A stretch of 64,000 nt of DNA from Platanthera guangdongensis (Eukaryota > Streptophyta > Magnoliopsida > Asparagales > Orchidaceae), in contig CM077162.1 of the NCBI GenBank assembly GCA_039583875.1, positions 109,525,808 through 109,589,807 on the forward strand. The letters are read 5' to 3'. Position numbers and translations under genes: made by a program. A model generated the notes under the pieces. It did no database searches, was not told the origin of the DNA, and worked only from the letters and a program-made list of their open reading frames with translations. How positions within the stretch are numbered: position 1 is the first letter of the stretch; each line of letters opens with the position of its first letter. Positions 35,317 through 47,770 of the stretch are shown here, piece after piece.

Positions 35317-36038
35317 TCTTGTCTGAAACCGACAAACCCTAACAACAGGGGCTGTCAAATATTTTTCTAAGTATTCTTCTGAATCTCATTCTCTCTCTCC
35401 AAAAAATCGGAAGCCACCGCCGTAGACCTTCGTCATACTCATCCGACTAGGTTTTTCGATCCTGAAGATTCAGATCAAGAATATTCACAGATCGAGATTG
35501 TCTTTCAATTCTTCATCATCCTTCTGATCGTGTGAAGCCAAGAAATTTCAAATCTACTTTTGTCGAGACTCTTCTTCAACCTTACTGATAAAGCCGCAAA
35601 GATCCAACAAGAAGATTCAGGCCGACTGCTTTTAGATCTGAGAAAGTTGTACTGTTTGTATTTCTATATACTTTCTATTTCATTTTTATAGGAGATTTCT
35701 CTTCGAGTGTAGGAGCTTTTGCCTCCTAGTTGTAGGAAGTTTTATCTTTCGAGTATAGATCCATTTTGTGGATCGAGATTGTAGGAACTTTGTTCCGAGG
35801 CATAGGATTGGTTTTTCAAACAGAGATAGCGGAGCAGTCGAGTCTAGTGGATTGATAGATCGGTGAGGGAAAGTGGATGTACCCAAGGTTGGGGAACCAC
35901 TATAAATCTTTTGTCATCTGTGATTGCTTGGTAGATAATCGTGTGCATAGATCTTAATTTTTTATTCCGCAAAAAGATACACAACTCACCCATTCAACCC
36001 CCTCTAGGTGATTTAGGTAGACAACTGAACATTTTCAA

Positions 36039-36055
36039 CTGGTATCAGAGCGAGG
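36039..36055 (+). other. Primer-binding site of C2
   Basis: CTGGTATCAGAGCGAGG immediately after the 5' LTR, complementary to initiator-methionine tRNA. Confidence 0.85.
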
Positions 36056-36119
36056 TTGATCTATAAAAGGTTAACACCTTGATTAGATTTTACTAGTTGT
36101 CTTTTGAGATCTACCAAGC

Positions 36120-38380
36120 ATGGATAAGGCTAAAGATTTTGCCAAGCTTCCTTTGTGCACCAAGAATAATTTCCCCATGTGAAAAGAAAGAATTAGATTT
36201 TTCATGGAAAAAGGTCCTTGAAGAAGGTCCTTACATTCCCATGACCGTCTCCACAATAGATCCAACTAAGAAAGTTCCAATGAAATTAATGGATCTAGAC
36301 AAAGACGAGATTACACTTGTATCTTTAGATAAGAAGGCCAAGAACATAATAGCATGTGCAGTCGATGACTCCATGCTGCAAAACATGATCCACTGCCAGT
36401 CTGCAAAGGAGATGTGGCAGTCCCTAGTTACTTTGATGGAAGCTACAGAAGAAGTTAGGGACGATAGAAGATATCTTCTGAATCAGAAGTATGAAGCTTT
36501 CTGGCAAGGAAACAAGGACACCATTGCTGACACCTTTGAGAATTTCTTCAAGATAGTCAATGGCCTATGGGTCTATGGCCGAGTCTTCACAAACGGAGAA
36601 TTAAATGATAAGTTCTTGAGATCCCTAACCAAGGATGGGATAACAAGATCTGTGCCATCAGGGAATTTGGAAAGCTAGCTGAAATAGACTCGCAGAATCT
36701 CTTCGGGAAGCTTATGTCATATGAGCTTCAACTAAACACCAGAAAGGCTAAAGAAGAGAAGATCAGGTCTGCATCCAAAGAGAAGTCTGTTGCTCTAAAG
36801 GCAGACACCTCAAGGAAGCCAAAGGCTGCCTCTCCTGCCCCAGCACAAGAAGTTAGTGAAGAAAAAAACTCAGAGCCAAGTACCTCTGGCTCTGAGCTAT
36901 CTGATGGGGAGTTCTCTCTGATCTCACGTTAGTGCAAGAAATTCTTGAACAAAATGAAGCAATGGAAAGGCAAGGATGCCTCCTATAGAAGATCACGACA
37001 TGATGGTGATCGACAAAGAAAAGGCTCAAGCAGCCACGATAGGTATACTCCTAAACAGGACAAACATATTTCGACTGACATCTTTTGTTACTGTTGTAAT
37101 AAGCCATGTCATGTCATTGCTGATTGCCCCCAAAAGAAGGAGGGTGGAAGAAGAGAGGAAAAGAAGTCCTCATATAATAAGAAGATGATAGAGAAGAGCC
37201 TGATAGCCAAGAAGGGCAAAAGTCTTAGTGACTCTGACTCATCTGTGTCGAGTGAAGAATAAGAAGCGTACTTCGGGCTTATGGCTTAGACAGATGACGA
37301 ACAAGAGCCCCAGTTCATTGGGAAGGTAAACTCTCACACTCCTCTTTCAGAATCCGAAGCTTCTGAGCATGATCGTGAGGACAGATCTTCTGATGATGAG
37401 TCTGAACTCATGGCCCTATACAAGGAGTTGATCATGGCTTACGACAAATGTCGTCGAGTCGTGAAAACTCAGGCTAAAGAGATAAAGTCTCTAAAAGCTG
37501 AAGAGAGCATCTTGAGAGAGGAAGTCGTTAAGACTGTGTCACACAAAGAGAACTTTAATAATGCTATTGTAGAATACAACGAGGCTCTTGAGCACCTTGA
37601 CTTAAAAGAAAAAATCATCAAAGAGTTGGAAGAACAACTTGCTGCTGAAAAGAAACTTGTTGAAAGTTTCTCAAAGCCTAAGACTGTTCTTCCATTCATT
37701 GCAGAATTCTCAGCTAAGCCCAAGTGTGCTGGACTAGGCCATGTAGAAGCTCCTAGTAAATCTTCTAGGAGAAACAAGGCTCAAAGAAAGAATAAGGCCG
37801 CCAAGAAGGCCTTGGCTAAAGAGAAGGGGAAAGCCCCTCAAGATCAGACTTCGTTCAAGAAAGTCATATTTCCAACTGATGAGTTTGATCTTAATTCATC
37901 CTACGGTCACTTGGCCACTCCTACCTATATAGAGCCAAAGTCCCATTACCAAGGATGGACTCGCTACAGAAACATTGGTGAGAGTGTCTTTAAGGCAACT
38001 TATGAAGAAGTCGTACTTCAGAGCTATGGCCCTTTCAATCATGGTCATAACTTCAAGAAAGCACCAAAGGTAAAGCCCATTGTGGAAAAGCCATTGAAGA
38101 AGAAGAAATCATGTGATTGCCATCACCATGAAGATTCTTCCTCCAAGAATGCTAGTCCTGCTAGACCACAACTTCAAAAGGTCTAGCAGGAAAACATAAT
38201 ACAAAGATACAAGAGGTTTGACTGTTGGTGTTGTGGCAGAATTGGTCACTTTGACATCGATTGCCGGTTTAACTCCAGAAATTTTGCAACACCTCAAGTT
38301 GGAAGTATGAGAAGGACCACTCATAATGCTAATACTCATAGGGGGAGTATTCTAACACGAGACCAAGGACCCCAACGTGT
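36120..38380 (+). pseudogene. C2 gag pseudogene with two zinc knuckles and a coiled coil
   Basis: ATG at 36120 is followed by TGA at codon 21 (a Trp codon in relatives) and a frameshift. The capsid-type domain then reads DEITLVSLDKKAKNIIAC, KEMWQSLVTLMEATEE and NDKFLRSLTKDG (to about 36650). Next are a Ser/Lys linker, zinc knuckle CYCCNKPCHVIADC at about 37084-37125, an acidic segment, a long coiled coil (37410-37690), a Lys-rich block, and a second knuckle CWCCGRIGHFDIDC at about 38223-38264. Two knuckles around a coiled coil make an unusually long gag, as in SIRE-type elements. Confidence 0.8.
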
Positions 38381-38429
38381 TTGGGTTCCTAAGGCAAACT
38401 GATTATGATTGCAGGTTTGTCCAAAGGCA

Positions 38430-38813
38430 ACCAAAATGCCTATCTGGTTTTTGGATAGTTGATGCTCTCGGCATATGACTGGGATAAGAAGCTTTCTTCA
38501 GAACTATTCTACTGTCGTGAACGGACCAATGGTCATCTTTGGAGGTTCAGACTGAGGAATCACGAAAGGTTATATTATGATGACTAACGGTAGTGTATCC
38601 TTCTCAAATGTAGCTTATGTTGAAGGATTGGAACACAATCTTATAAGCATAAGACAACTCTGCGATAAAGGATACATATTTGAATTCCATGCTGATAAGT
38701 GTCTAATAAAATCCGTTGATAATATGGAAACGATTCTATCCGACACTCGAAGCAGGAACATATATTGTTTGAATTTCATTTGTATAAACTCTTCTACACT
38801 AGTGTGTTTTTAA
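38430..38813 (+). pseudogene. C2 protease, catalytic glycine replaced by stop
   Basis: Reads MPIWFLDS, then TGA (38460-38462), then CSRHMTG, so the DSG catalytic motif has lost its Gly codon to a stop. A second TGA follows GGSD near 38553. The downstream MMTNGSVSFSNVAYVEGL frame is open to 38813. Confidence 0.8.
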
Positions 38814-39790
38814 GCAAAAGATAGTTTGTCTCTTGGTGACCAATGGCACAAAAACTAGCACATATTAATTCCAAAACATTAATAAATTATTTTCACTAAT
38901 TTAAGTACGTGATGCCCCAAATGTCAAGTACGTCAAAGATAGACCTTATTAAGCATGTGTGAAAGGCAAACAAACAAGGGCTACCTTTAAAAGCGTTATT
39001 GGCAAAGATTCTAATAGATGTCTCTATCTCTCTTTATGGACTTGTTTGGTCCACTACAAATTAGAAGTTTGAGAGGTAAGGATTATACGTTAGTAATTGT
39101 TGATGATTAGTCGCGCTTTGGGTGGGTGTTCTTTCTAAAACACAAGTCAGATACCTTCGACATCTTTAATAATTTTATCACGCAAGTCTAGAATGAATAC
39201 AATTATTCCGTAGTCAAAATCAGAAGTGACAATGGAACCGAGTTCAAGTCTGGGGCCTTGAAAGAATTCTGTGAAAGCTTGGGTATCTTGCATGAGTTTT
39301 CCTCTCCTCGTACTCCACAACAGAATGGAGTGGCTGAGGGAAGCAATAGAACACTCATAGAGGCCTGCAGGACAATGCTGAGTGATGCCTCACTTCCGGA
39401 ATACTTCTGGACAGAAGCCGTCAACACTGCATGTCACGTGCAAAATTGAGCACTCATTAACAAAAACCATGATAAGACACCTTACGAACTTCTAAAGGGC
39501 AGGAAACCAACTGTCTCATATTTTAGAATTTTTGGTTGTAAGTGCTTTGTGCTTAACAATGGCAAGTATCATACTACCAAGTTTAGCGAAAAGAGTTTTG
39601 AAGGTATTTTGATAGGATATAGTAGTCATAGTAAGGCATACATAATATTTAATAAAAAAACTCTGGTTGTAGAAGAATCAATACATGTTGTATTTGATGA
39701 GACAAGCATGGTGAAAGGCAACTCTTCTAGTGTGTTCATTGAAGATGCAGGTACAAGGTTGAAAAAACTTAGCTTGGATGAACTGTCCGA
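38814..39790 (+). pseudogene. C2 integrase pseudogene
   Basis: The zinc domain is degraded (QWHKN, a stop, then HINSKTL). The core shows DLFGPLQIRSLRG with a stop nearby, IRSDNGTEFKS and PQQNGVAEGSNRTLIEA, giving D, D and E. The C-terminal part reads YFWTEAVNTACHVQN, TPYELLKGRKPT and GILIGYSSHSKAYIIF. Stops at about 39449 and elsewhere inactivate it. Confidence 0.8.
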
Positions 39791-40059
39791 AGAAAAAGGT
39801 GAAAAGTTCATCAAGATCACCACTCCAACCGCTATTAGAGAGGATGATGATCAGGACAAAGAAAGTGTCCAAGTTGATGAAGTCACTCCGGTGATTGAAT
39901 ATAATCCAGATGCAAGGACCCTAGAGTTCAGACTTCTGAAGGATCACCCCATGGACCAGATCATAGGAGATCCCCGGGATGGTGTCAGAACTCGTAGAGG
40001 TATAACTAACGAGAATTTATTCTTGAGTTTCTCTTACAGTTTGAACCAAAGAAGTTTGA

Positions 40060-40401
40060 GGTAGAGAACTCAGACGCATCTTGGATAATGGTGATGGAAG
40101 AAAAACTAAATCAGTTCAAGCACTGTCAAGTATGGAAACTTGTTCTAAGACCCAAAGGTAAGAACGTCATCGGGACAAAATGGGTCTACAGGAACAACAT
40201 GGATGAGGATGGAATAATTATAAAGAAGAAGGCCAGACTCGTCGCCGAAGTATATCGTCAAGAAGAAGGAATTAACTTTGACTAGACATATGGTCTAGTG
40301 GCAAGGCTGGAGGCCATCAGGTTATTCCTAACATATACTGAACTCAAAGGCTTCACCGTCTATCAGATTGACGTGAAGTCTGCCTTCCTTAATGGTGACA
40401 T
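40060..40401 (+). pseudogene. C2 reverse transcriptase, N-terminal part
   Basis: Reads MEEKLNQFKHCQVWKLV, VIGTKWVYRNNMDEDG, RLEAIRLFL and [11 protein letters not shown], the fingers region of copia RT, with a TAG at about 40283. The frame is cut at 40401 by insertion of C3 and resumes at 52562. Confidence 0.85.
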
Positions 40402-41924
40402 TGTTGGAACACCCTATTACTAATTTGGGTCAGGATCACTATGTCTCTAGGAATCAATGCTTGACCTCCTGTATAGCTCAATAGGTCAATTAGAATTGAG
40501 TCTAAGGGTTAGAAGTCTAGGTTTGGAAGCTGCCCTGGAGACCAAGATTTTCTGTTTGGAGACTAAGTCATATCGTCGAGCTCAGCACGACGATTCGTCG
40601 AGCTCCGATTGACGATCGTCTAGCTCAACTTCGACAGATCGTCGAACTCCATTCGACGATCGCTGAGCTCAACTTCATTATATCATCGAACTCCATTCGA
40701 CGATCGGTGAGCTCAGTTCGATGATCTTGACTCAGATTTGGATTTCTATCTCTGAGCTCAGTTCGACGATCTTTGAGCTCAGATCGACGATATTTTGCTG
40801 CTGTATATTTCTGATCGCTGAGCTCAGTTCGACGATAGCAGAGCTCAGTTCGACGTTTTCAGATAACCTCAAGGATGTTTCTAGACTCAAATTCAAATCA
40901 GTTAAGGAGTTATTCTGCAATTAATTCTGAAGATTTCCTAGCTGTTTTCGTTCATTTCTGGACCAAGTTTCAAGGAATATTTCTATGTACTTTCCTCCAG
41001 AAGAGATTTTGCAATTAAGGATGCAATTAATGCAGACCAACGGCTATTCTTCTCAGAGAATGTTTTGTTCAGTACCAGAGAATAAAAGAAAAGAATTTTT
41101 TTGAATCTCAGAGACAAGGTTATAGAGAGACATACAGATTACAGACACACATAGACAGACATCAGTAATCTTCAACAAAAATATTCTGTCTAAAAGAATT
41201 CTCAAGAACACTCATCCAAGGAGATCAACCTTCTCTGAAATCTTCAGATCTCTTTAGTTTTCAAGTGTTCAAGGCCAACATATTTCAAGACTCCAGACAT
41301 TCAACATTTCAGTCATTGCTGAAATCATCTATTGCTGGAGTTCAATCTTTGAAGACCTATCACCCTCAGCAAAGTTTTTCTTCCTGAAGATCTCAAGGAT
41401 TTAGGGGGAGCTTTGACATCAACAATCCACATAGTCTTCTCAGTTGTTTAAGAAAGAGAAGACTTCCATCACTCTCTCACCCCCTCTCTGTAAAGGGTTT
41501 CTCAAACTCCCTTCAAAAGTTTGAGCTTGGTTTTTGAGCACCTTGTCAAAAGCTCATTGGTGGCAAGACACCTGATAAAAAAATCTGATCTGGTTTTTGA
41601 GCACCTTATCAAAAGCTCATTGGTGCCCAGGACACCTGATCAACTCATCCTGCAGTGGATTCCTACCTAGGGTGGTAGAAGAGTGGATGTACCCAAGTTT
41701 AGGGGAACCACTATATTTCCTTGTGTCTTCTGGTTTTGCTTATCTTTATTTTTGATTCTGGCCTTGATTATTCTGTGATTAGCTTTTGATTAGTATAGTT
41801 CTGTGATTAGATTTTAATTGCTTCCCTGCTCACTCTTATTACAACAATTGTTGTAAAAAGTTTCAAAGCACCATATACTCTATTCACCCCCCTCTAGAGT
41901 ATATCAGATCTAGCTGCACTTTCA
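40402..41924 (+). repeat. 5' LTR of C3
   Basis: TGTTGGAACACCC ... GCACTTTCA. U3 carries the TCGA-type palindrome array at 40565-40862. The right end has CACCCCCCTCTAGAGTATAT, analogous to the ends of C1 and C2 LTRs. No clear TATA box; AGAATAAAAG near 41080 is a weak candidate. Confidence 0.95.
40565..40862 (+). repeat. TCGTCGA/TCGACGA palindrome array in C3 5' LTR
   Basis: Units such as ATCGTCGA-n7-TCGACGAT and GAGCTCAGTTCGACGATC in tandem, about ten in 300 bp. The core is CG-rich and palindromic. The 3' LTR has the same array at 51205-51492 with some C/T changes. Confidence 0.9.
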
Positions 41925-41925
41925 A

Positions 41926-41942
41926 TTGGTATCAGAGGCAGG
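41926..41942 (+). other. Primer-binding site of C3
   Basis: TTGGTATCAGAGGCAGG right after the 5' LTR. The leader then continues to gag at 42057 with no other motif. Confidence 0.85.
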
Positions 41943-42056
41943 TTGGTTAAACATATCATACCTGATTGGTTGTAAAGGCTAACACCTGAACCCAAAGATC
42001 CCAAGTTAGATCTGTTTTCTTTTGTATCTTATTATTAGATTTTTTTTTCACAAATC

Positions 42057-44108
42057 ATGGCCTAAAACAAAGATTATGCTAGCACCAGACCTCCAGTGTG
42101 CAATCTATCCAAGTTTGCACTTTGGAAAGCAAGGATCAAACTGTACATGAATTCTATTGACGAAGATATTTTTAACTATGTTTTGACAGCGTGTCCAAGA
42201 CCCCCAGAGAACACAAGTACAAATGCTGTTCCACCTCTATCAGGAACAGATGCTGATATCAAGAGATGGAAGGTAGCTGATGCCAAGGCTATGAACATCT
42301 TGGCCCAGACAATGTCTGATGACATATTTCAAAAGGTGGCTGAATGCAATTCAGCAAAGGAAATTTGGGACAAACTCTCAGAAATAGTCTCAGGCTCAGC
42401 TGATGAGAGAAAGGATAGGAAATCCCATCTCATCTCTCAATATGAGAATTTCAAAAAGGGAGAAATTGAGTCAGTGGGAGATATGTACAACAGGCTCAGT
42501 CTAATTGTCAGTGAACTCAGGACATTGGATAAAGAGATCTCACTAACTGAACTCAATGACAAGATCCTAATGTGCTTCCCCAGCACTTGGGATTCAAGAA
42601 TCTGGCCAATTAAGGATGCCAGAAGTCTGAATGAGATCACCACTGAAGCTCTATTGGGTAAGCTCAAATCTTATGAGCTACTCATCAAAAATAGAGAGGA
42701 AGAATAGAAGGCTGCCTCACCAGCTACAAGAAAAGAGAAGACCATAGCCTTCAAGACAACTGAAGATCTGCCTGAAGACAAAGCCACAGGCAATGATGAA
42801 CTACTCAGTTTGTTGGCCAAAAGATTCTACAAGATGGCCAGAAAGGACTTCAGAAGGAGATCATACAAGGAGCAGGATAAGACAAGGTATGACAAGTCCA
42901 TTAACAATAATAAAGACATTATTTGCTTTGGTTGCAGGAAACCAGGGCACATAGTTCCTGACTGTCCAGAAAACAAAAACAAGGACAGAAGGGACAGGAA
43001 AGAAAGAAGAAATGAGAAAGACTCCAAGAGGAATGGCAATGGCAAACCCTCATCAAGCAAAAACAAACATACAAGAAAGGGGTTTGTTGCTGAATCCTGG
43101 AGTGAGACTGAAGAGGAGTCAGAAGCCTCATCCAGTTCCAGTGATGATGAGGATGATGCAGAAGAAAAAGAGTTCTGCATGATGGCAATCAATGCCTCAC
43201 AGCATAATTCAGAAGAGGAGTTAGAGTCAGACTCAGAGACTCAACCTAAAGAAGATCAGGTAATCAGTTGTTTTGATTTTAATTCATAGGACTTTAAATC
43301 TGAATTTAAAGCACTGTGTTTAGACCTGCTAAAGTATGAGAAAGAAATTATCTCTCTCAGAAATCAATTATCTGAACACAATACTTTAAAGTCAGAAAAC
43401 CTCAAACTCTCTCAGGAGTTGGAGTGCTGTAGGGAACATATAGCTTCACTGAAATGTGAGCTCTCTGAGGCCAAGAAGCTTGAAGAATCCCTTAATGGGA
43501 GAAGCATCAAGCTGATGGACATCACAAGCACAGTGAAGTCCAGATTCAATAGTACACTGGGCTTGGGTGCTTCATCCAGCCAACCCATAGTTCTAACAAG
43601 TCCAATCAAATTCATTTCTGACAAAGGAAATGGAGTTATAGAGGTTGCTAGGAAAAATTCTGATCTGCCACAGAAAACAAAGTCCCAGCAGAAATCGTCG
43701 AACGGAGATTGACGATCGCCGAACGCAGATCGACGATCTCAGCCAAAATCGTCGAACGCAGATCGACGATCTCAGGCAAAATCGTCGAACGCAGCTCGAC
43801 GATCTCAAGTACCTGATCTCAGCCATAGTCGACCGTCGAACGGAGCTCGACGATCTGACCCAAGATCGTCGAATGCAGCTCCAAGATCATCGAACAGAGG
43901 TCAGAGCTCTGGAAAATTTTTCAAGGGCAAATCAAAATTCAATCCTAAGGGTCCTACATCCCAAATCTTTAACCCTTATACTGAATGGATTATACCTCCA
44001 AGGAGATATCATCCTAAAGGATATAAGAGTCAACCTGGGATGTCTTTCATTTCAGAATTTAAAGGTTATCAACCTAGGCCCAAGGTAAACTGGGTCAAAA
44101 ACAAATGA
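42057..44108 (+). pseudogene. C3 gag, single frame with point stops
   Basis: One frame throughout. ATG at 42057 is followed by TAA at codon 3 (42063). The capsid-type domain runs 42096-42704 (KFALWKARIKLYM, KEIWDKLSEIVSG, LNDKILMCFPSTWDSRI) to a TAG at 42705. Then come a Lys/Arg-rich segment, zinc knuckle CFGCRKPGHIVPDC (about 42930-42971), an acidic Ser/Glu block, TAG at 43287, a coiled coil (43320-43500), a repeat-encoded Ser/Arg-rich stretch (43696-43890, TGA at 43710) and the end at 44106. Absence of frameshifts suggests recent decay by substitution. Confidence 0.85.
43696..43890 (+). repeat. TCGTCGAACG...TCGACGATC array inside C3 gag frame
   Basis: Six or seven copies of the LTR-type motif lie in the gag frame and translate to repeats of KSSNADRRSQ type, a basic Ser/Arg-rich stretch. 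The one stop in it (TGA, 43710-43712) sits where sister repeats have CGA, so a C-to-T change at a CG made it. Confidence 0.88.
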
Positions 44109-44109
44109 A

Positions 44110-47100
44110 TTGTCTTATGTGCAGATGAAGACCTATCCAACATCTAACCAGCAATGGTACTTGGATAGTGGGTGCTCTAAGCACATGACAGGGAACAAGG
44201 ACAACCTCACTTCCTTTAGAGCCAAGCTTGGACCCAAAGTTATCTTTGGTGATTCAAACTTTGGACAGACTAAAGGATATGGTGCAGTCCAGATTGGATC
44301 AGTAACTTTCAAGAAGGTAGCTTATGTGGAAGGACTGAAACACAACCTAATTAGCATCAGTCAGCTGTGTGATGAAGGCTACCAGGTGACCTTCAGCAAA
44401 GCCTTATGCAAAATCAAGTCAGAGGACAACACAACTGTGTTAACAGGTAAAAGGAAAGGTAACATCTATCTAATAGATTTTCTTTCAACTGATGTAGATA
44501 TTTGCTTGTTTAATTCTGTCTATAGACCAAATATCTTATGGCATAAGAGACTAGGACACCTAAACCTTAGAACTATTGCTAGGCTATCCAAGGACAACCT
44601 TGTTAGAGGACTACCTTCTGGCCCCTACAAGAAGGAAGGACTCTGCAGGTCTTGTCAATTAGGCAAGCAAACTAAAAACAGCTTTAAGTCACTTAATAAG
44701 AGTGATTCACCTAGGATATTGTATCTGTTACACATGGATCTTTTTGGACCCATCACAGTACAAAGCCTAGGAGGGAAATCCTATACTTTAGTAGTTGTAG
44801 ATGACTTCTCTAGATTCACTTGGGTGTTCTTTCTAAGGAAGAAGTCTGATAACTTTAAGTGTCTGACAGAGTTTCTCAAATGTATACAGATTGAGTTCAA
44901 TACTCACATTGCCCTGATCAGAAGTGATCATGGGACAGAGTTTGATTCTCTTCTTATGCAAGAGTTCTGTCAGAGTGAAGGGATCAGGCATACTTTCTCA
45001 GCTCCTAGAACTCCTCAACAAAATGGGGTAGCTGAAAGGAAAAATAGAACCCTTATTGAATCTGTCACTACATTGTTGTCAGATGCTCACCTTCCTCTAT
45101 CCTTCTGGGCAGAGGCAGTGAACACCTCCAACTATGTGCTGAATAGAAGTCTGATACATAAACTAAAGGGAAAGACTCCCTATGAATTATTCAAAGGGAA
45201 GAAACCTAAAGTTGATTATTTTAGAGTCTTTGGTTGTATTTGCTACATTCATAACAATGACAAGAAATATTTAGCAAAATTTCAGCTAAAGCTGATGAAG
45301 GAGTGTTTCTGGGATACTCCATGATCAGCAAGGCTTATAGGGTCTATAACAAATCATCTTTAAAAATTGAGGAATCTGTTCATATATCATTTGATGAATC
45401 TAACATGTTTTTCAAGGAGAAGATCTCTTCTACCATAGAACCTTTGCAGGAACATTCTCTAGTTGAAGACTTGAACAAGTTACAGGTTACTCAAAGGGAT
45501 GAAAGCAGTGAAGATGAAGAAAATGCTCAACATATTGAAGAACAACTTGAAGAGCCAGTTGTTGTACCACAAGAGGAAACAACAACACAGGTTGGTGAAC
45601 AATCAACACCCCCTGTTGATTTAGTAACATCAAGAGACCATCCAATTTCCCAAATAATTGGAGACATCTCAGCTGGTGTGCAAACCAGAAATCAGGTCAA
45701 CCAAAACCTGTTGCACACCTGCTTCCTATCTCAAATTGAACCTCAGTACATTCAAGATGCAGAGCAAGATCCACACTGGATCATTGCAATGCAAGAGGAG
45801 TTGCATCAATTTGAGAGAAACAAAGTATGGGAACTAGTGCCAAAGCCTAAGGATCATTCCATTGTTGGAACAAAATGGGTATTCAGAAACAAACTGGATG
45901 ATCAAGGAGTAATTGTAAGAAACAAGGCAAGGCTAGTTGCTCAGGGATACTCTCAAGAAGAAGGAATAGACTACGATCAGAATTTTGCACCAGTTGCAAG
46001 ATTAGAAGCCATCAGAATATTCTTAGCTTGTGCAACACATAAAGGCTTCAAGGTATATCAGATGGATGTCAAAAGTGCTTTTTTAAATGGAGACATCAAA
46101 GAGGAAGTATATGTCAGACAACCTCCAGGTTTTATCTCTCCAACTTATCCTGATCATGTTTTTAGATTGAATAAAGCATTATATGGTCTCAAGCAAGCTC
46201 CTAGAGCATGGTATGAGACCCTAGCATGCTTTCTCTTGGAAAATGGTTTTATAAGGGGTAGAGTAGACCAAACTCTTTTCATTAGAACCCATAAGTCTCA
46301 TACCCTACTAGTACAAATTTATGTAGACGATATTATTTTTGGTTCTACTGACTCCAAATTGTGCAGAAAGTTTTCTAACCTGATGCATTCTAAATTTAAG
46401 ATGAGTAGCATGGGTGAGCTATCCTTCTTCCTAGTATTGCAAGTCAAACAGCATGCTGAAGGCATCTTCATTTCTCAAACCAAGTATGCAAATGAATTGG
46501 TTAAGAAATTTGGTATGTCTGAAGCATCTTGTATGAAAAAACCCATGCCTACTAATGCTGTATTGGATGCTGATGAACATGGGAAACCTGTTGATCAGAC
46601 AACATATAGAGCAATGATTGGCTCTTTACTGTATCTTACAGCTAGTAGACCAGATATAATGTTTGCTACATGTATATGTGCTAGGTTCCAAGTAAGCCCT
46701 AGAGAGTCACACCTAACACTAGTAAAGAGGATTCTCAGGTATGTTAAAAGTTGTCCAAATCTAGGTCTCTGGTATCCAAAAGATTCAGCATTTGATTTAA
46801 CTGGATTCTCTGATGCTGACTATGCTGGATGCAGAATTGACAGGAAAAGCACCAGTGGAACTGCGCCAGTTCTTGGTGACAGACTTGTCTCTTGGTTTTG
46901 TAAGAAACAAACATCTGTGTCAACTTCAACTGCTGAAGCTGAATATATGGCTGCAGGCAGTTGTTGTTCACAAATCTTGTGGATTCAAAAACCAACTCCT
47001 AGACTATGGCTACAACTTAGAGAAGTCTAAAATCTTTTGTGATAACACCAGTGCTATTTCCATAGCTCAAAATCCAGTCCTCCATAGTAGGACAAAACAC

Positions 47101-47274
47101 ATAGAGATTAGGCATCATTTCTTAAGGGATAATGTTGAAAAGAATAAAATTGAACTACAGTATATCCCAACTAATTTACAAAGGGGAGATATTTTCACCA
47201 AGCCCTTGGATGAAAAAAAACACAGCTTCTTCCTAAATCAGTTAGGAATGTTAGATGGAGGAAGTCTTAAATAA
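44110..47274 (+). pseudogene. C3 pol: protease, integrase, RT, RNase H
   Basis: Protease LDSGCSKHMTG (44161 onward). Integrase WHKRLGHLN with CRSC zinc ligands, then D, D, E in HMDLFGP, IRSDHGTEF and QNGVAERKN (44540-45060). RT with [25 protein letters not shown] and YVDD (46320-46331). RNase H with [29 protein letters not shown] and DIFTKPLD. Two 1-bp frameshifts break it: a T apparently lost in a T-run near 45280 and an A gained in the run 46987-46991. Pol lies in the +1 frame relative to gag. Otherwise all catalytic residues are present. Confidence 0.92.
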
Positions 47275-47364
47275 TATCCAAGATTTTGAAAGCTTAAAAA
47301 TTGACCAAGACTAGGCAAATATCCTGATTTTTCTTAGTGTCTAGAATTTTCTGATCTCTGAACT

Positions 47365-47625
47365 GTGCTCGACGATTTGCCCCAAGATCGTCGAACGGAG
47401 ATCGACGATTTCCGAAATCGTCGAACTGGGTTCAGCGTCTCTCAGATAGTATGAACTATCTCTTCCGGTCAACGATCGTCGAACGGCGCTCGACGATTTT
47501 GTTCTCTGAACGATCGTCGAACGGAGCTCGACGCTCTCCAATATCGTCGAACGGAGATCGACGATGTTGAAGACTCTTCAGATTCCTTTAGTAGTCTCGA
47601 TCGTCGAACTGAGTTCAACGATCAT
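47365..47625 (+). repeat. TCGA-palindrome array upstream of C3 third ORF
   Basis: Five to six units of ATCGTCGA-n7-TCGACGAT type and variants (for example at 47387-47409 and 47542-47564), the motif family of the C3 LTR. They lie in the non-coding gap between pol (ends 47274) and the third ORF. Confidence 0.9.
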
Positions 47626-47645
47626 TCCAATTCTGCGTCTAACCC

Positions 47646-47655
47646 TAATATAAAT
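47646..47655 (+). promoter_or_regulatory. Candidate internal promoter (TATA) for C3 third ORF
   Basis: TAATATAAAT, about 20 bp after the array and about 115 bp before the third-ORF ATG, preceded by AACCCTAA. A pyrimidine-rich stretch ending TTTTTGCAG (47756-47764), which looks like a splice acceptor, lies just before the ATG, so splicing is an alternative way to express the ORF. Confidence 0.45.
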
Positions 47656-47770
47656 TTCATTTTTTCGCCGTCGTTCTCCTTTGCGCTTTCGATTTCTCTG
47701 CAAGAATTTTCTTTCCCTCCAAACAGTTCTGCACTTGGTCGTTTTGTTTGTTGAATTTTTGCAGGTACCC

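Larger units (their letters stand above)
34118..36037 (+). repeat. 5' LTR of C2 (1920 bp)
   Basis: Starts TGTTTGGTATTG and ends ATTTTCA, followed by ACTGGTATCAGAGCGAGG (primer-binding site). It holds the ACTCGAGT array, a TATA box at 35306, and the CCCCCTCTAGGTGATTTAG end shared with C1. Confidence 0.92.

Noticed and set aside
43500..43890. CRISPR-like array of short repeats
   Set aside because: Units are palindromic and irregular with no unique spacers, lie in a plant retrotransposon frame, and match its LTR motif.
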